Counted from the stretch's first letter, positions 25,449 to 34,943 are shown. The stretch: 64,000 nucleotides of DNA from Streptomyces sp. NBC_00690 (GCF_036226685.1 NZ_CP109009.1:5545501-5609500), one strand, 5' to 3'. Notes: generated by a model from the sequence alone, not told the origin. Numbers and translations are program-made.

Positions 25449-27143
25449 CTACGGCAGTCCGTGGACGTGCGGGCCGACCACGCTCGACCAGGCGTTCCCG
25501 GCGGTGGCGTCCCAGTTGGTGGACCAGGTCATCGCACCGCGCAGGCCCGGGTAGGTCTTGGCCGGCTTGAAGGTGCCGCAGTTGGTGCCGCGGGCCAGGC
25601 AGTCCAGCGCGTTCTTCACGATGGTCGGGCTGACGTAGCCGCTGCCCGCACCGCGGGTGGAGGCGGGGGTGCCGAGGCCGACCTGGGAGGCGTCGAGGCC
25701 GCCTTCCAGCATGATGCAGGCCAGACCGGTGAGGAAGTCCACCGAGCCCTGCGAGTACACCTTGCCGTCACAGCCGAGCATCGCTCCGCTGTTGTAGTAC
25801 TGCGTGTTGACGACGGTGAGGATGTCCTTCACGTTCAGCGCCAGCTTGAAGTACTCGGAGGCGGTGGACTGCATGTCCAGCGTCTGCGGGGCCATGGTCA
25901 GGACCATGCCCGGGCCCGCCTTGGCGGAGAGCTGCCGCAGTGCCTTCGTCAGGTACGTGGAGTTGATGCCGTGTTCGAGGTCGATGTCGACACCGTTGAA
26001 GCCGTACTCCTGCATCAGCGCGTAGGTGCTGTTGGCGAAGGCGGTCGCCGAGGCATCGCTGTTGACGGTGACGTTGCCGATCTCGCCGCCGACGGAGATG
26101 ATGACCGACTTGCCCGCGGCCTTCTTCGCGGCGATGTCCGCCTTGAAGTCGGCGGGCGATGCGTAGCCGACGGCCGGGCTCAGGTTGAAGACGATCTCAC
26201 CCGGCGTTGTGGTGGCATCGGCGAAGGCCACGGCGATGATGTCGTACTCGGACTGCACGTCGCGGAGCTTCTGCACGGTCGCGCCGTTGTTGAAGTTCTG
26301 CCAGTAGCCGGTCACCGCGTGCTTGGGCACGTTCGGGTTGGGCTCCACCGAACCCTTGGACGTACGTCCGGCGACGTTGGCCGTGCGGCCGGACTCGCCG
26401 GCGCCGTTGGTCGCCGTCACCTGGAACTGGTACAGCGTGTCCTGGGTGAGCCCGGTCACATTGGCCGATGTGCCGGTCGCCGACTGGACCTTGGTGCCGT
26501 CGCGGTAGACGTTGTAGCCGGTGGCACCGGCGGTCGCGGTCCAGTTCAGGGCCACGGACGAGGGGGTCACGGCGCCGACTGCGAGCCCGGTGGGCGTGGG
26601 GGGAACCACGGGCTCCTCGGTACCGCCACCGCCGTCGGGGCCGTACACGTTCACATCGTCCACCTGGTAGGCGGGAGTGCCGTACCAGCCGTGGGTGTAC
26701 ACCGTGACGGACGTGGTGCTCGCACCCGTACGGAAGGTGGTGTTCAACTGGGTCCAACCGGTGGAGCCGGGGCTCCACGTCGACACGTCGGTGGTGCCGG
26801 TGCCGCTGGCTCCCAGGTAGGTGTGCCCGCCCTGGACCCAGGCGCTGAGCGCATAGGTCGAGTTGGGCTTCACCGTGACGGTCTGGGTGCACTTGGCATT
26901 GTCGTGCCCGGCAGGCGTCGCCTTGAGGGCGGAGGCCCCGGTGCGCACCGGCGTCGACACATTGGCGCCGGAGGCGCCGGAGCAGGTCCAGTTGGAGAGT
27001 CCTGACTCAAAGCCGGCGTTCTTGGCGACGTTGACGTCGGCTGCCTGTGCGGTTCCCGTGGTGCCCACGATGGCCACGCCGGCGCCGACGGCGAGCGCCA
27101 GCACACCGCCAAGCCATCTTTTTTTGCGCGTGAAGGGTTCCAC
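25449..27143 (-). CDS. Secreted GH18 chitinase with carbohydrate-binding and FnIII domains
   Basis: A 564-residue exported enzyme: signal peptide (1-34, ending A-Q-A-A-D), jelly-roll carbohydrate-binding module (about 36-168), fibronectin type III domain (about 183-263), then a GH18 catalytic barrel (about 275-560). The active-site motif is VDIDLE with acid Glu390 and supporting Asp386 and Asp388; SVGG precedes it and a late M-T-W-S-T-N-W-D strand matches family 18. The GTG start has GGAGG 6 nt upstream. It should hydrolyse chitin to chito-oligosaccharides. A DasR-type operator lies about 80-95 bp upstream, the usual control of streptomycete chitinases by N-acetylglucosamine. Confidence 0.95.
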   Translation of the reverse strand: MEPFTRKKRWLGGVLALAVGAGVAIVGTTGTAQAADVNVAKNAGFESGLSNWTCSGASGANVSTPVRTGASALKATPAGHDNAKCTQTVTVKPNSTYALSAWVQGGHTYLGASGTGTTDVSTWSPGSTGWTQLNTTFRTGASTTSVTVYTHGWYGTPAYQVDDVNVYGPDGGGGTEEPVVPPTPTGLAVGAVTPSSVALNWTATAGATGYNVYRDGTKVQSATGTSANVTGLTQDTLYQFQVTATNGAGESGRTANVAGRTSKGSVEPNPNVPKHAVTGYWQNFNNGATVQKLRDVQSEYDIIAVAFADATTTPGEIVFNLSPAVGYASPADFKADIAAKKAAGKSVIISVGGEIGNVTVNSDASATAFANSTYALMQEYGFNGVDIDLEHGINSTYLTKALRQLSAKAGPGMVLTMAPQTLDMQSTASEYFKLALNVKDILTVVNTQYYNSGAMLGCDGKVYSQGSVDFLTGLACIMLEGGLDASQVGLGTPASTRGAGSGYVSPTIVKNALDCLARGTNCGTFKPAKTYPGLRGAMTWSTNWDATAGNAWSSVVGPHVHGLP

Positions 27144-27521
27144 TTGCTGCCTCCAGGTGGGGGAGTTGGGGGGATGGAGGAAGAAAAGAGGTACGTACGG
27201 TGGCCACCGTTGTTGCCCGTAAAGCTGGTCCAGACCAATAGGCTTGTCAAGTCCTCTGACGCTGATTCGTCCTACGACGTGGTCATCGCTTTTCGGCCAC
27301 AGCGGAGCGTAGACCCCCTGACGGGTCTGATGGGGCGGGATGGTGGATCGTCAGCTTTTCGCCCCCTTTGGTGTGTGCGGAGCGTGCACGGACTGGGGCT
27401 GTGAGTTCAAGAAGGTGTTCTCTGCCGTCAAAGTCGCAGATAAAGTGCTGGTGCAGGAGCAGCGAGTACGTATCTGCGGTCACGGGAGCCCCCGGCGGCC
27501 GGAGCCGAACGGGGAACCAGC
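27144..27521. other. Divergent intergenic region upstream of the chitinase
   Basis: A 378-bp region containing the chitinase ribosome-binding site and leader at its left edge, and the dre-like operator. To the right it is somewhat less GC-rich and should hold the promoter of the rightward hypothetical gene. No other gene is supported. Confidence 0.5.
27224..27239 (-). promoter_or_regulatory. DasR-responsive element (dre)-like operator
   Basis: GCTGGTCCAGACCAAT contains TGGTCCAGACCA, one mismatch from the perfect palindrome TGGTCTAGACCA at the heart of the known dre consensus. It lies 81-96 bp upstream of the chitinase start, where these sites overlap the promoters of chi genes. It fits repression by DasR relieved by glucosamine-6-phosphate. 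Confidence 0.75.
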
Positions 27522-28400
27522 GTGCCGACCGCAATAGCTGTCACCAGCGCAGATCTGGTGCTACCGGCGATGGACCAGCACACGCCCACGGCGGCTCTCC
27601 TCGCCGCGCCGCAGGACCAGCCGCTCGACGCGGCACTCGCCGACATGACCGTACTGCTGGAGCAGCACGGTTCGGTGATCGCGATCTATCCGTCGACGAT
27701 CGGCCTCGCCCACGAGCGGCGACTGCACACCGTGCGGTCCGTGCTGGAGAGCAATCGCATCGCCCTGCTGAAGCTGGATCTCCCGCCGCTGGCGATCGGC
27801 GTCCTCGTGCGCCAACTGAGGCAGTTGTCGATCTGCGACTTCGGCGCGGGGATCGTCGCATCCGCGGCCCGGCTGCTGTCGCACTACATCTACGCGGGCG
27901 CCCAGTTGAACTCGGTGGCCAGGCTCGACCGGGTGCCGGTCAGTCTGAAGTCCCATGCGAAGTCCTGGGTTCCCGGCTCGCAGTTCGGGGTACTGGCCAA
28001 TCCTCGTCCGGAATTGATCAGGATCGGGACGGGGGAGCTTTCCGGTCCAGACTTCGCCACCCGGCTGGTCGTCGCCAAAGGACAGTTGCAGTCTGAATGG
28101 ATCAGCGAGACGCTGATCCCGCAATGGCGCACGCAGAGTTTGGAGGAGAACGACTTGCCGGCGGACTCGCCCGGTTGGTGGGGCACCGGCAAGCTCATTG
28201 AATTCGCGGCCTTCCTGCCGGACATCTCCATCCTCTACCAACTGGTCTCGTCCGTACGGAGAGAGGTGTGCACCTGGTGCGGAATTGACATCATCGGCGA
28301 TCGCTGCGGATTCTGTTCGGCGTTGCTCGCCGTCGCCGAAGGTCAGGGTCGGGATTCCCGGGTACTGAACCATGGAACAGTCGCGCACCGCGGTTCGTGA
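27522..28400 (+). CDS. Hypothetical protein with C-terminal Cys4 zinc-ribbon motif
   Basis: A 292-residue soluble protein with no signal peptide. Residues about 30-130 look like an alpha/beta domain (GSVIAIYPSTIGLAHERRLHTV). Near residue 260 is C-T-W-C-x8-C-G-F-C, a classic two-CxxC zinc-binding knuckle. The GTG at 27522 lacks a clear ribosome-binding site and ATG 27570 is an alternative. It precedes the Tad pilus genes by 340 bp in the same direction, so a link to the pilus or its control is possible but not shown. No family is recognised. Confidence 0.65.
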   Translation: MPTAIAVTSADLVLPAMDQHTPTAALLAAPQDQPLDAALADMTVLLEQHGSVIAIYPSTIGLAHERRLHTVRSVLESNRIALLKLDLPPLAIGVLVRQLRQLSICDFGAGIVASAARLLSHYIYAGAQLNSVARLDRVPVSLKSHAKSWVPGSQFGVLANPRPELIRIGTGELSGPDFATRLVVAKGQLQSEWISETLIPQWRTQSLEENDLPADSPGWWGTGKLIEFAAFLPDISILYQLVSSVRREVCTWCGIDIIGDRCGFCSALLAVAEGQGRDSRVLNHGTVAHRGS

Positions 28401-28739
28401 GTCGGGTGCCGGCGGGTTCGCCCACGCCCCGGCCGAGCCGCCCCCACCGGGTGCGGCCGTCCCGTGCGGCTCGGTGCGCAGGGCCCAGCGGCGCTCCCAC
28501 CGTGACCAAAGACCCGTCCGTTCGCCTTCGCCACGGCGGTTCGTACCCCTCGGGTGGCCACCCGTAGGACCGCGACCGCCGACGGTGGGACGTCCGACGG
28601 GCCTGCGATCCACACCCACCGATCCGGGTCGCAAGGGATCGCGCATCCGCCCCACTGCGGCGCGCAACCCGCTTCCTGTCGTACGTCCCACTCTGTCCGC
28701 TCCGTCAGCCCATGATCTGCGAACGAGGTCGTCCAACCA
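28401..28739. other. Intergenic region upstream of the Tad locus
   Basis: A 339-bp gap in front of cpaB. It likely carries the pilus operon promoter; no canonical -35/-10 pair or inverted repeat stands out. An open frame on the minus strand crosses it but runs through the real gene to its left and shows no independent coding signal. Confidence 0.4.
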
Positions 28740-29453
28740 ATGAATTCACGCCAACGCCGTGGCGTTCTCCTCCTGCTCCTTTCGGTGCTGTGCGCCCTCG
28801 CCGCGTTCGCCGGCGTGATCTCCGTGATCAACAATGTGAATTCGAAGGTCGGTCCAGAGGCCACGGCGTACGAGCTGAAGACGGATGTGTCTCCCTATAC
28901 GGCTCTGAAGCCCGCTCAGTTCACCAAGGTGCGGATACCGCAGCGTTGGCTGCCGAGCAGCGCGGTATCGGAACTGTCGGTGCTGCGCGGAAAGATCGCC
29001 GTCACCCAGCTGCGCAAGGGGTCCCTGCTCCAGGAGGACATGATCGTCAAGCGGCCCGAACTGGCCGCGGGCGAACAGGAGATCGCCATCATGATCGACG
29101 CGGCCACCGGGGTCGCGGGCAAGATCACCCCCGGTGATCTGGTCAATATCTTCGCGACCTTCGCCGGCAAGGAGAAGGGCGATCCGGACCAGTCCCGGAT
29201 CATCGTTCCCAACGCCAAGGTCATCGACGTCGGCAGGCTGACCCCGCTGGAGCGCAAGGAAGGCGATCGCGGCAGCACCGCCCGTGAGGCCGTGCCCATC
29301 ACCTTCGCGCTCAACACCACGGACGCCCAGCGTCTGGCGTACGCGGAGTCCTTCGCCGAAAACGTGCGGCTCGCCCTCCTTGCCAAGGGCAGCCCGGCCA
29401 CCTTGCGCCCCGGGGACAGCACGTACACCCTCGGCGAAGACAAGAACAGGTGA
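28740..29453 (+). CDS. cpaB: CpaB/RcpC-like Tad pilus assembly protein (SAF domain)
   Basis: A 237-residue protein with one N-terminal membrane helix (about 8-30), then a SAF domain (about 43-105) containing DVSPYTALKPAQF, and an RcpC/CpaB core (about 112-215) with K-I-T-P-G-D-L-V-N-I-F-A-T-F. The family stabilises the Flp pilus channel in Gram-negatives; in monoderm bacteria its partner is the cell wall. It is the first gene of the tad block and is followed by tadZ after 7 bp. Confidence 0.85.
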   Translation: MNSRQRRGVLLLLLSVLCALAAFAGVISVINNVNSKVGPEATAYELKTDVSPYTALKPAQFTKVRIPQRWLPSSAVSELSVLRGKIAVTQLRKGSLLQEDMIVKRPELAAGEQEIAIMIDAATGVAGKITPGDLVNIFATFAGKEKGDPDQSRIIVPNAKVIDVGRLTPLERKEGDRGSTAREAVPITFALNTTDAQRLAYAESFAENVRLALLAKGSPATLRPGDSTYTLGEDKNR

Positions 29454-29460
29454 GGGCTGT

Positions 29461-30708
29461 ATGACCATACGCATCCTCCCGGCCGTCGGTGATCTCGACG
29501 CGGCCCGGTCCATCACCACCCTGCTCGGCCAGCTACCGGAGACGGAACCAGCAAATCCGGTAGCGGACTCGACCTCACTGCTCGATCTGCTGGCCCGGCT
29601 CGCCGCCGAGTCGATCGACGAACTGCCCGAGGTCGTCCTGGTCCATGAGCGGATCGGACCCGTGCCCGCACTGGAACTGATCCGGGAGGTGGCACTGCGC
29701 TTCCCCGCCGTCGGCGTCATCCTGGTCACGGTCGACGCGACCCCCGGCCTGTACTCGGCGGCCATGGACTCCGGAGCCCGCGGACTGATCGGCTTCCCCC
29801 TCTCGTACGAGGAACTGGCCCAGCGGGTCCAAGCGGCGGCGGGCTGGTCCACCGGGGTGCGACGCCACCTGGGACACGGCGCTGATGTGTTCACCGGACC
29901 CGGCGGCACGGTCGTCACCGTCAGCGGAGCCAAGGGCGGGGTCGGCGCGACCGTGACCGCGGTCCAGCTCGCCCTGGCCGCCCAGGCGTCCGGCCGGTCC
30001 GTGGCCCTGGCCGACCTCGATCTCCAGGCCGGCGACATCGCCTCCTACCTCGACGTCCAGTTCCGGCGCTCCATCGTCGACCTCGCGGGCATCCAGGACA
30101 TCTCGCCCCGGGTGCTCCAGGACGCGGTCTTCGCCCACCACACCGGGCTGGGGCTGCTCCTCGCGCCCACCGACGGCGAACGCGGCGAGGAGGTGGACGA
30201 CCGGGCCGTACGCCAGATCGTCAGCGTCCTGCGCCACCGCTACGACGTGGTCATCGTCGACTGCGGTACGCAGATGAACAGCGCGAACGCCGCCGCCATC
30301 GAAATGGCCGATACCACCTTGCTGGTGACCACGCCCGACGTGATCGCCGTCCGCGCGGCCAAGCGCATGATCAGGCTCTGGGACCGGCTTCAGATCCGCA
30401 AGGCCGAGGAGACGGTGGCGGTGGTCAACCGGTACAGCCGTTCCACCGAGATCCAACCCCCGCTGATCGAGAAGATCACCGGCACCCGCATCGCCCGGAC
30501 GACCGTCCCCGCCGGCTTCAAGGAACTCCAGCCCGTCGTCGACGCCGGCCGGATGCAGGACCTGGAGGCCAAGTCCGCGGTGAAGCAGGCCCTGTGGCAA
30601 CTCGCGGCCGAACTCTCGCTCGTCGCGGTGGCGGAGGGGGAGCAGCGTCAGGGGAAGTTCCGCGGCGATCGGGGCTCGATCGGGCTGCGAAGGACACGAT
30701 CACGATGA
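29461..30708 (+). CDS. tadZ: TadZ/CpaE-like pilus localisation ATPase
   Basis: A 415-residue protein: an atypical receiver-like domain (about 1-130) lacking a clear phospho-Asp, then a ParA/MinD-type ATPase domain (about 148-395). The deviant Walker A is SGAKGGVGAT (residues 155-164): the signature Lys of KGG is present but the usual GKT lysine is replaced (GAT), as in several CpaE/TadZ proteins. DLDLQAGD and VIVDCG strands follow. The family places the pilus machine in the cell. The start at ATG 29461 is 7 bp after cpaB; the last four bases overlap the next start. Confidence 0.85.
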   Translation: MTIRILPAVGDLDAARSITTLLGQLPETEPANPVADSTSLLDLLARLAAESIDELPEVVLVHERIGPVPALELIREVALRFPAVGVILVTVDATPGLYSAAMDSGARGLIGFPLSYEELAQRVQAAAGWSTGVRRHLGHGADVFTGPGGTVVTVSGAKGGVGATVTAVQLALAAQASGRSVALADLDLQAGDIASYLDVQFRRSIVDLAGIQDISPRVLQDAVFAHHTGLGLLLAPTDGERGEEVDDRAVRQIVSVLRHRYDVVIVDCGTQMNSANAAAIEMADTTLLVTTPDVIAVRAAKRMIRLWDRLQIRKAEETVAVVNRYSRSTEIQPPLIEKITGTRIARTTVPAGFKELQPVVDAGRMQDLEAKSAVKQALWQLAAELSLVAVAEGEQRQGKFRGDRGSIGLRRTRSR

Positions 30709-31208
30709 CCGGCGGCCGGGCAGCGCTGCCGGGAGGCCCATCGGCGGCGGACAGGTCGGGCTCTGGGCGGACCGTGGAGTCCCCCCGCGTCGATGGGACC
30801 GACGAAGGCTGCCCGCAGACCACCGACGCCCGCACATGGAACGTCCGACGACGCCTCGGTGACGACCGGGGGCAGGCCGCGGTCGAGTTCACCGGCACGA
30901 TCCCGCTCATCCTGGTCACCATCGTCCTGATGTGGCAGGCCGCCCTGACGGGCTACACCTTCGTCCTCGCCGGGAACGCGGCGGACGAAGCCGTCCGTGC
31001 CGGGGTCGTCGGCGGGGACGGCGCGTGCCAGGCGGCGGGGGAAGCCCATCTACCGTCGGCCTGGCAGGGCTCCGGCTTCTCCTGTGGCGATTCGGGGGAC
31101 TACTACCGGGCCACCGTGGACCTCGACGTCCCCCTGCTCTTCCCCGGAGTGAGCTTCTCGGTCACCGTTCCCGGCGAAGCCGCAGCCCCCCGGGAGGACG
31201 AGCCATGA
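30705..31208 (+). CDS. TadE-like minor pilin (first copy)
   Basis: A 167-residue protein. After a polar N-terminal stretch of about 55 residues comes the pseudopilin-type motif D-R-G-Q-A-A-V-E-F and a hydrophobic helix (about 58-85). The remainder is a short outside domain with two cysteines (G-A-C-Q, F-S-C-G). The Glu five residues into the helix is the type IV pilin signature, so the prepilin peptidase at 42177 could process it. ATG overlaps the tadZ stop by 4 bp. The long leader before the motif is unusual. Confidence 0.8.
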   Translation: MTGGRAALPGGPSAADRSGSGRTVESPRVDGTDEGCPQTTDARTWNVRRRLGDDRGQAAVEFTGTIPLILVTIVLMWQAALTGYTFVLAGNAADEAVRAGVVGGDGACQAAGEAHLPSAWQGSGFSCGDSGDYYRATVDLDVPLLFPGVSFSVTVPGEAAAPREDEP

Positions 31209-31564
31209 GCCGACAGCGCCAGCGCCGACGGGAGCGCGGACAGGCCGCGGTCGAGTACGCGGGCGTGATAGCCCTGCTGCTGTTCGTCGCCCTCGCCGCC
31301 ATCCAACTCGGCGTCGCCGCCTACGCCGCCCAGCAGGCGGGCACCGCCGCCCGCGCCGGAGCCCGTGCGGCCTCCATGCCTGACGGAGACGGTCAAGCAG
31401 GTCGCGCGGCGACTGCGGCCGTCAGCGAATGGCTCAGGCCGAGAACCGAATCGGGCAGCTGCGGTGTGGAGGTCACCGTCGAGGTGACGGTCGACATCCC
31501 CCAGGTCCTGCCGATCTTCGACTTCGGCAGCGCCCACCGGAGCGTCACCATGCCCTGCGACTGA
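31205..31564 (+). CDS. TadE-like minor pilin (second copy)
   Basis: A 119-residue protein with the motif E-R-G-Q-A-A-V-E-Y followed by a hydrophobic helix (about 16-40) rich in Ala, then a beta-type domain with the pair S-G-S-C-G-V and M-P-C-D at the very end, a likely disulphide. Its start overlaps the previous stop by 4 bp. It is a compact minor pseudopilin paired with the longer TadE-like protein just upstream. Confidence 0.85.
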   Translation: MSRQRQRRRERGQAAVEYAGVIALLLFVALAAIQLGVAAYAAQQAGTAARAGARAASMPDGDGQAGRAATAAVSEWLRPRTESGSCGVEVTVEVTVDIPQVLPIFDFGSAHRSVTMPCD

Positions 31565-31635
31565 AGGGAGGGCCGGGCCGGCCACGCACACACCGGGGGA
31601 CACAGCACCAAGCGGGGAGTTGGGGAGATGGCGAC

Positions 31636-32976
31636 ATGAGTCTGCGGGCACGCATCAACAGTCCCGAGCCGGTCAACGGCCACGGGGAGGAGAACCGACT
31701 CGTCGGCGTCTACCGGGCCAAGCTCCTGGAGGAGATAGACCTCGCCGAAATGTCCTCGCTCGCCGCAGCCGACCGGCGGATACGGCTGGAGCGGGTCCTC
31801 GGTCACATCATCAGCCGCGAGGGCCCCGTGCTCTCCACCGCTGAGCGCTCCCAGCTGATCCGACGCGTCGTGGACGAGGCGCTGGGCCTCGGCATCCTCG
31901 AACCGCTCCTCGAAGACGCCTCCATCAGCGAAATCATGGTCAACGGCCATGACCAGGTCTATGTCGAGCGCGCCGGGCGGTTGGAGATGCTGCCGCTGCG
32001 CTTCTCGTCCAACGAACAGCTGATGCAGACCATCGAGCGGATCGTTTCCACCGTCAACCGACGGGTCGACGAGGCGAATCCCATGGTCGACGCCCGCCTC
32101 CCCTCGGGCGAACGGGTGAACGTCATCATTCCGCCGCTCTCCCTCAGCGGCCCCATCCTCACCATCCGACGCTTCCCGCGCGCCTTCACCCTGCAAGAGA
32201 TGATCGCCATCGGCTCCCTCGACGAGCAGATGACCCTGCTGCTCGCCGGACTGGTGCGCGCCAAGTTCAATGTGATCGTCTCCGGGGCCACCGGTACCGG
32301 CAAGACCACCCTCCTCAACTCCCTCTCCGGTCTCATCCCCGAGGGCGAGCGCATCGTCACCATCGAGGACTCCGCCGAACTGCAACTCCAGCAGCCGCAC
32401 GTGATCACGCTGGAGAGCCGGCCCCCCAATGTGGAGGGCAAGGGACGGATCACCATCCGTGACCTCGTCCGCAACTCCCTGCGCATGCGACCCGACCGGA
32501 TCATCGTGGGTGAGGTCCGCGGCGGTGAGACCCTCGACATGCTCCAGGCCATGTCCACCGGCCACGACGGCTCACTCGCCACCGTCCACGCCAACAGCGC
32601 CGAGGACGCGCTGATGCGGCTCCAGACCCTGGCGTCCATGGCCGAGGTGGAGATCCCCTTCGCGGCGATCAAGGACCAGATCAACAGTGCCGTGGACGTC
32701 ATCGTCCAACTCACCCGGCACGCCGACGGCTCCCGACGCGTCACCGAGGTCGCCGTCGTCGACTCCCACGGGCGCGAGGACTACCGCATCGTCTCCGTCT
32801 GTCGCTTCCACGCCCGCCCCATGGCCGCCGACGGTCGGATCCACGGCGAGTTCGGCTACTACCCCGTGCCCCGTCGGATCGCCGAACGCCTCTACATGAA
32901 GAACGAGACGCTCCCCGCGGTCTTCGGTGTCGCCGACCGCGACGACCAACTCGCCGTACGGAGAACCGTCCTATGA
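31636..32976 (+). CDS. tadA: CpaF/TadA secretion ATPase
   Basis: A 446-residue motor ATPase of the GspE/TadA superfamily. Walker A GATGTGKTTL spans 217-226, Walker B RIIVGEVRGGE 288-298, and the His box T-G-H-D-G-S-L-A-T-V-H-A-N 308-320. The N-terminal domain has the SISEIMVNGHDQVYVERAGR element typical of CpaF. It powers assembly of the Flp pilus from the cytoplasm. GGGAG is 12-15 nt before the ATG 31636. It lies 71 bp after the tadE pair. Confidence 0.95.
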   Translation: MSLRARINSPEPVNGHGEENRLVGVYRAKLLEEIDLAEMSSLAAADRRIRLERVLGHIISREGPVLSTAERSQLIRRVVDEALGLGILEPLLEDASISEIMVNGHDQVYVERAGRLEMLPLRFSSNEQLMQTIERIVSTVNRRVDEANPMVDARLPSGERVNVIIPPLSLSGPILTIRRFPRAFTLQEMIAIGSLDEQMTLLLAGLVRAKFNVIVSGATGTGKTTLLNSLSGLIPEGERIVTIEDSAELQLQQPHVITLESRPPNVEGKGRITIRDLVRNSLRMRPDRIIVGEVRGGETLDMLQAMSTGHDGSLATVHANSAEDALMRLQTLASMAEVEIPFAAIKDQINSAVDVIVQLTRHADGSRRVTEVAVVDSHGREDYRIVSVCRFHARPMAADGRIHGEFGYYPVPRRIAERLYMKNETLPAVFGVADRDDQLAVRRTVL

Positions 32977-33103
32977 CCGGCCCCTGACCGCCGCCGTCCA
33001 CCCCGACCGCCCCCCAATCCCGGTGGTACGGCCCGCACACCCGCCGTACCACCGAAAGCACCAGGCCCGCCCACCGCCAGCCCACCGAAAAGGCCCGCCC
33101 GAC

Positions 33104-34045
33104 ATGGACAACCTCCCGCTACTGACGACCGGAGTGGCCCTGCTCGCCGGTGTGCTCGGAGTCATCGGCGTACACGCCTACTCCTCGGGCAGGGCCCAAC
33201 AACAGGCGCTGGTCGAACGCATGACCCAGACCGGTGGTGCTCTCGGCCGGTCGGGCCGCAAACGCCGCTTCGGCGGCTTCGACCGCCGACTGCGCACCAC
33301 CGGACTCGGCCGTCGCATCGAACGCAAGATCGCGGCGACCGGACTGGACCTGACCACCGGCGAGTACATGGTCTACGTGATCGCCGTACTGCTGGCCGTC
33401 TACTTCGTCATCGGCGCGATCCTGGCCCCCTTCTTCGGCCTGATCGCCGCCGTCGCCAGCATCTGGGGCGCCAACGCCTTCCTCAACTGGCAGCGCACCA
33501 AGCGCACCGAGGCGTTCATCGGTCAGCTGCCCGAGTTCACCCGCGTACTCGCCAACGCCACCCAGGCGGGCCTCGCCCTGCGCACCGCGCTCGCCATGGC
33601 CGCCGAGGAACTCGACGAGCCCGCGGGCCATGAACTGGGCATCGTCGCCGACCAACTCGCCGTGGGCCAGAGCCTGGACGACGCCCTCGGGGAACTCGCC
33701 GACCGGCTCCCGTCCCGCGAACTGATGGTCCTCGTCACCACCCTGATCCTGGCCAACCGGGCGGGCGGCCAGGTCGTCACCTCGCTGCGGAACCTGACCG
33801 AGTCACTGGAGGAGCGCAAGGAGACCCGACGGGAGGTCACCACCGTGCTCTCCCAGATCAAGGTCACCGCCATCGCCGTCCCCCTCCTCGGGCTGGGCTT
33901 CCTGCTGATGATCAACAGCATGACACCGGGCGCACTCGACAAGATGACCAGCTCGGTGACCGGCCAGGCAGCCACCCTGCTCGCCGTCGGGCTCTATGTA
34001 CTGGGCGCCTTCCTGATCCGCCGCGTCTCGCGGATCCAGGTCTGA
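33104..34045 (+). CDS. tadB: TadB inner-membrane platform protein
   Basis: A 313-residue GspF-type membrane protein: N-terminal helix (about 5-25), paired helices (about 85-130), a cytoplasmic helical region with LPEFTRVLANATQAGLALRTALAMAAEELDEP, and C-terminal helices (about 245-305). TadB and TadC form the membrane platform coupled to the TadA ATPase. It starts 127 bp after tadA; that gap contains no gene. Confidence 0.9.
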   Translation: MDNLPLLTTGVALLAGVLGVIGVHAYSSGRAQQQALVERMTQTGGALGRSGRKRRFGGFDRRLRTTGLGRRIERKIAATGLDLTTGEYMVYVIAVLLAVYFVIGAILAPFFGLIAAVASIWGANAFLNWQRTKRTEAFIGQLPEFTRVLANATQAGLALRTALAMAAEELDEPAGHELGIVADQLAVGQSLDDALGELADRLPSRELMVLVTTLILANRAGGQVVTSLRNLTESLEERKETRREVTTVLSQIKVTAIAVPLLGLGFLLMINSMTPGALDKMTSSVTGQAATLLAVGLYVLGAFLIRRVSRIQV

Positions 34046-34055
34046 GAGGACACAC

Positions 34056-34943
34056 ATGGGACTGCTGCTCGCTCTGCTGCTCGCCCTCTCGGTGTACGGG
34101 GTCTTCCACGGCATCCGCATGTACCGCGCGGACGCCAAGCTTCCAGGCGACCTCCAACTCGCCCTGGAAGTCGGCGCCACCCGCACCACCGCGGTCGGCT
34201 CGGTCATCGACAGGCTCGGTATCCGGTACGCGCCCGCGATCCTCCGCACGATGGGCCCCACGCGCGTCGACGCCCTGCGCCGACGCCTGGACATGGCCGG
34301 AAACCCGGGCGGCATGACCGTCGACCGGTATGCCGCCCGCCGCGCCGTCTATGGATTCCTCGGTGTGCTGGCCGCCCTCTCCATGCTGGCGCGCGGCCAG
34401 TTCGTCCTGGCGACCCTGCTCTTCGTCTACGGGCTGTTCTGGACGGACGTCATCATCAAGGCGGCCATCCGGCGCCGCCGCGCCGATATCGAGCGCACGC
34501 TGCCCGACTTCCTCGACGTCCTGGCCGTCGTCGTCTCGGCCGGACTCGGCTTCCGGCAGGCCCTGGAGCGCGTCGCGGAGAAGTACCAGGGGCCCTGGGC
34601 CGATGAACTGCGCATCACCCTGCGCCAGATGGACATGGGCGTCAGCCGTCGTGACGCCTTCGACCAACTGAGGAAGCGCAATGACTCCGACCAGGTGTCC
34701 AAGTTCGTCACCGCGCTCCAGCAGGGCGAGGAACTCGGTGCGCCGATCGTCGAGACCCTCATCCAGATCGCGACCGACATGCGCCGCACGGACGCCCAGA
34801 ACGCCCGCCGCAACGCGGCCCGTGCGGTACCCAAATCCACCCTCGTCGTCACCCTGATCATGCTGCCGGCCACGATGATCCTGATCGTGATGAGCTTCTA
34901 CTACGGCTCCGGAGTGGACCTCGCCGAAGTCCTGGGCGGCTGA
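34056..34943 (+). CDS. tadC: TadC inner-membrane platform protein
   Basis: A 295-residue GspF-family partner of TadB. It has an N-terminal helix (1-20), two central helices (about 100-140), and the motif LPDFLDVLAVVVSAGLGFRQALERVAEKYQGP, with helices near the C-terminus (about 265-290). GAGAGGA sits 6 nt upstream of the ATG, 10 bp after tadB. Closely coupled, as in other Tad loci. Confidence 0.92.
   Translation: MGLLLALLLALSVYGVFHGIRMYRADAKLPGDLQLALEVGATRTTAVGSVIDRLGIRYAPAILRTMGPTRVDALRRRLDMAGNPGGMTVDRYAARRAVYGFLGVLAALSMLARGQFVLATLLFVYGLFWTDVIIKAAIRRRRADIERTLPDFLDVLAVVVSAGLGFRQALERVAEKYQGPWADELRITLRQMDMGVSRRDAFDQLRKRNDSDQVSKFVTALQQGEELGAPIVETLIQIATDMRRTDAQNARRNAARAVPKSTLVVTLIMLPATMILIVMSFYYGSGVDLAEVLGG

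Noticed and set aside
25041..27005. A 654-codon rightward open frame
   Set aside because: Antisense to the chitinase gene; the chitinase has a signal peptide, ordered domains and a ribosome-binding site, the shadow has none.
27561..28736. A long leftward open frame before the Tad locus
   Set aside because: It overlaps the zinc-knuckle gene antisense and has no ribosome-binding site or motif.
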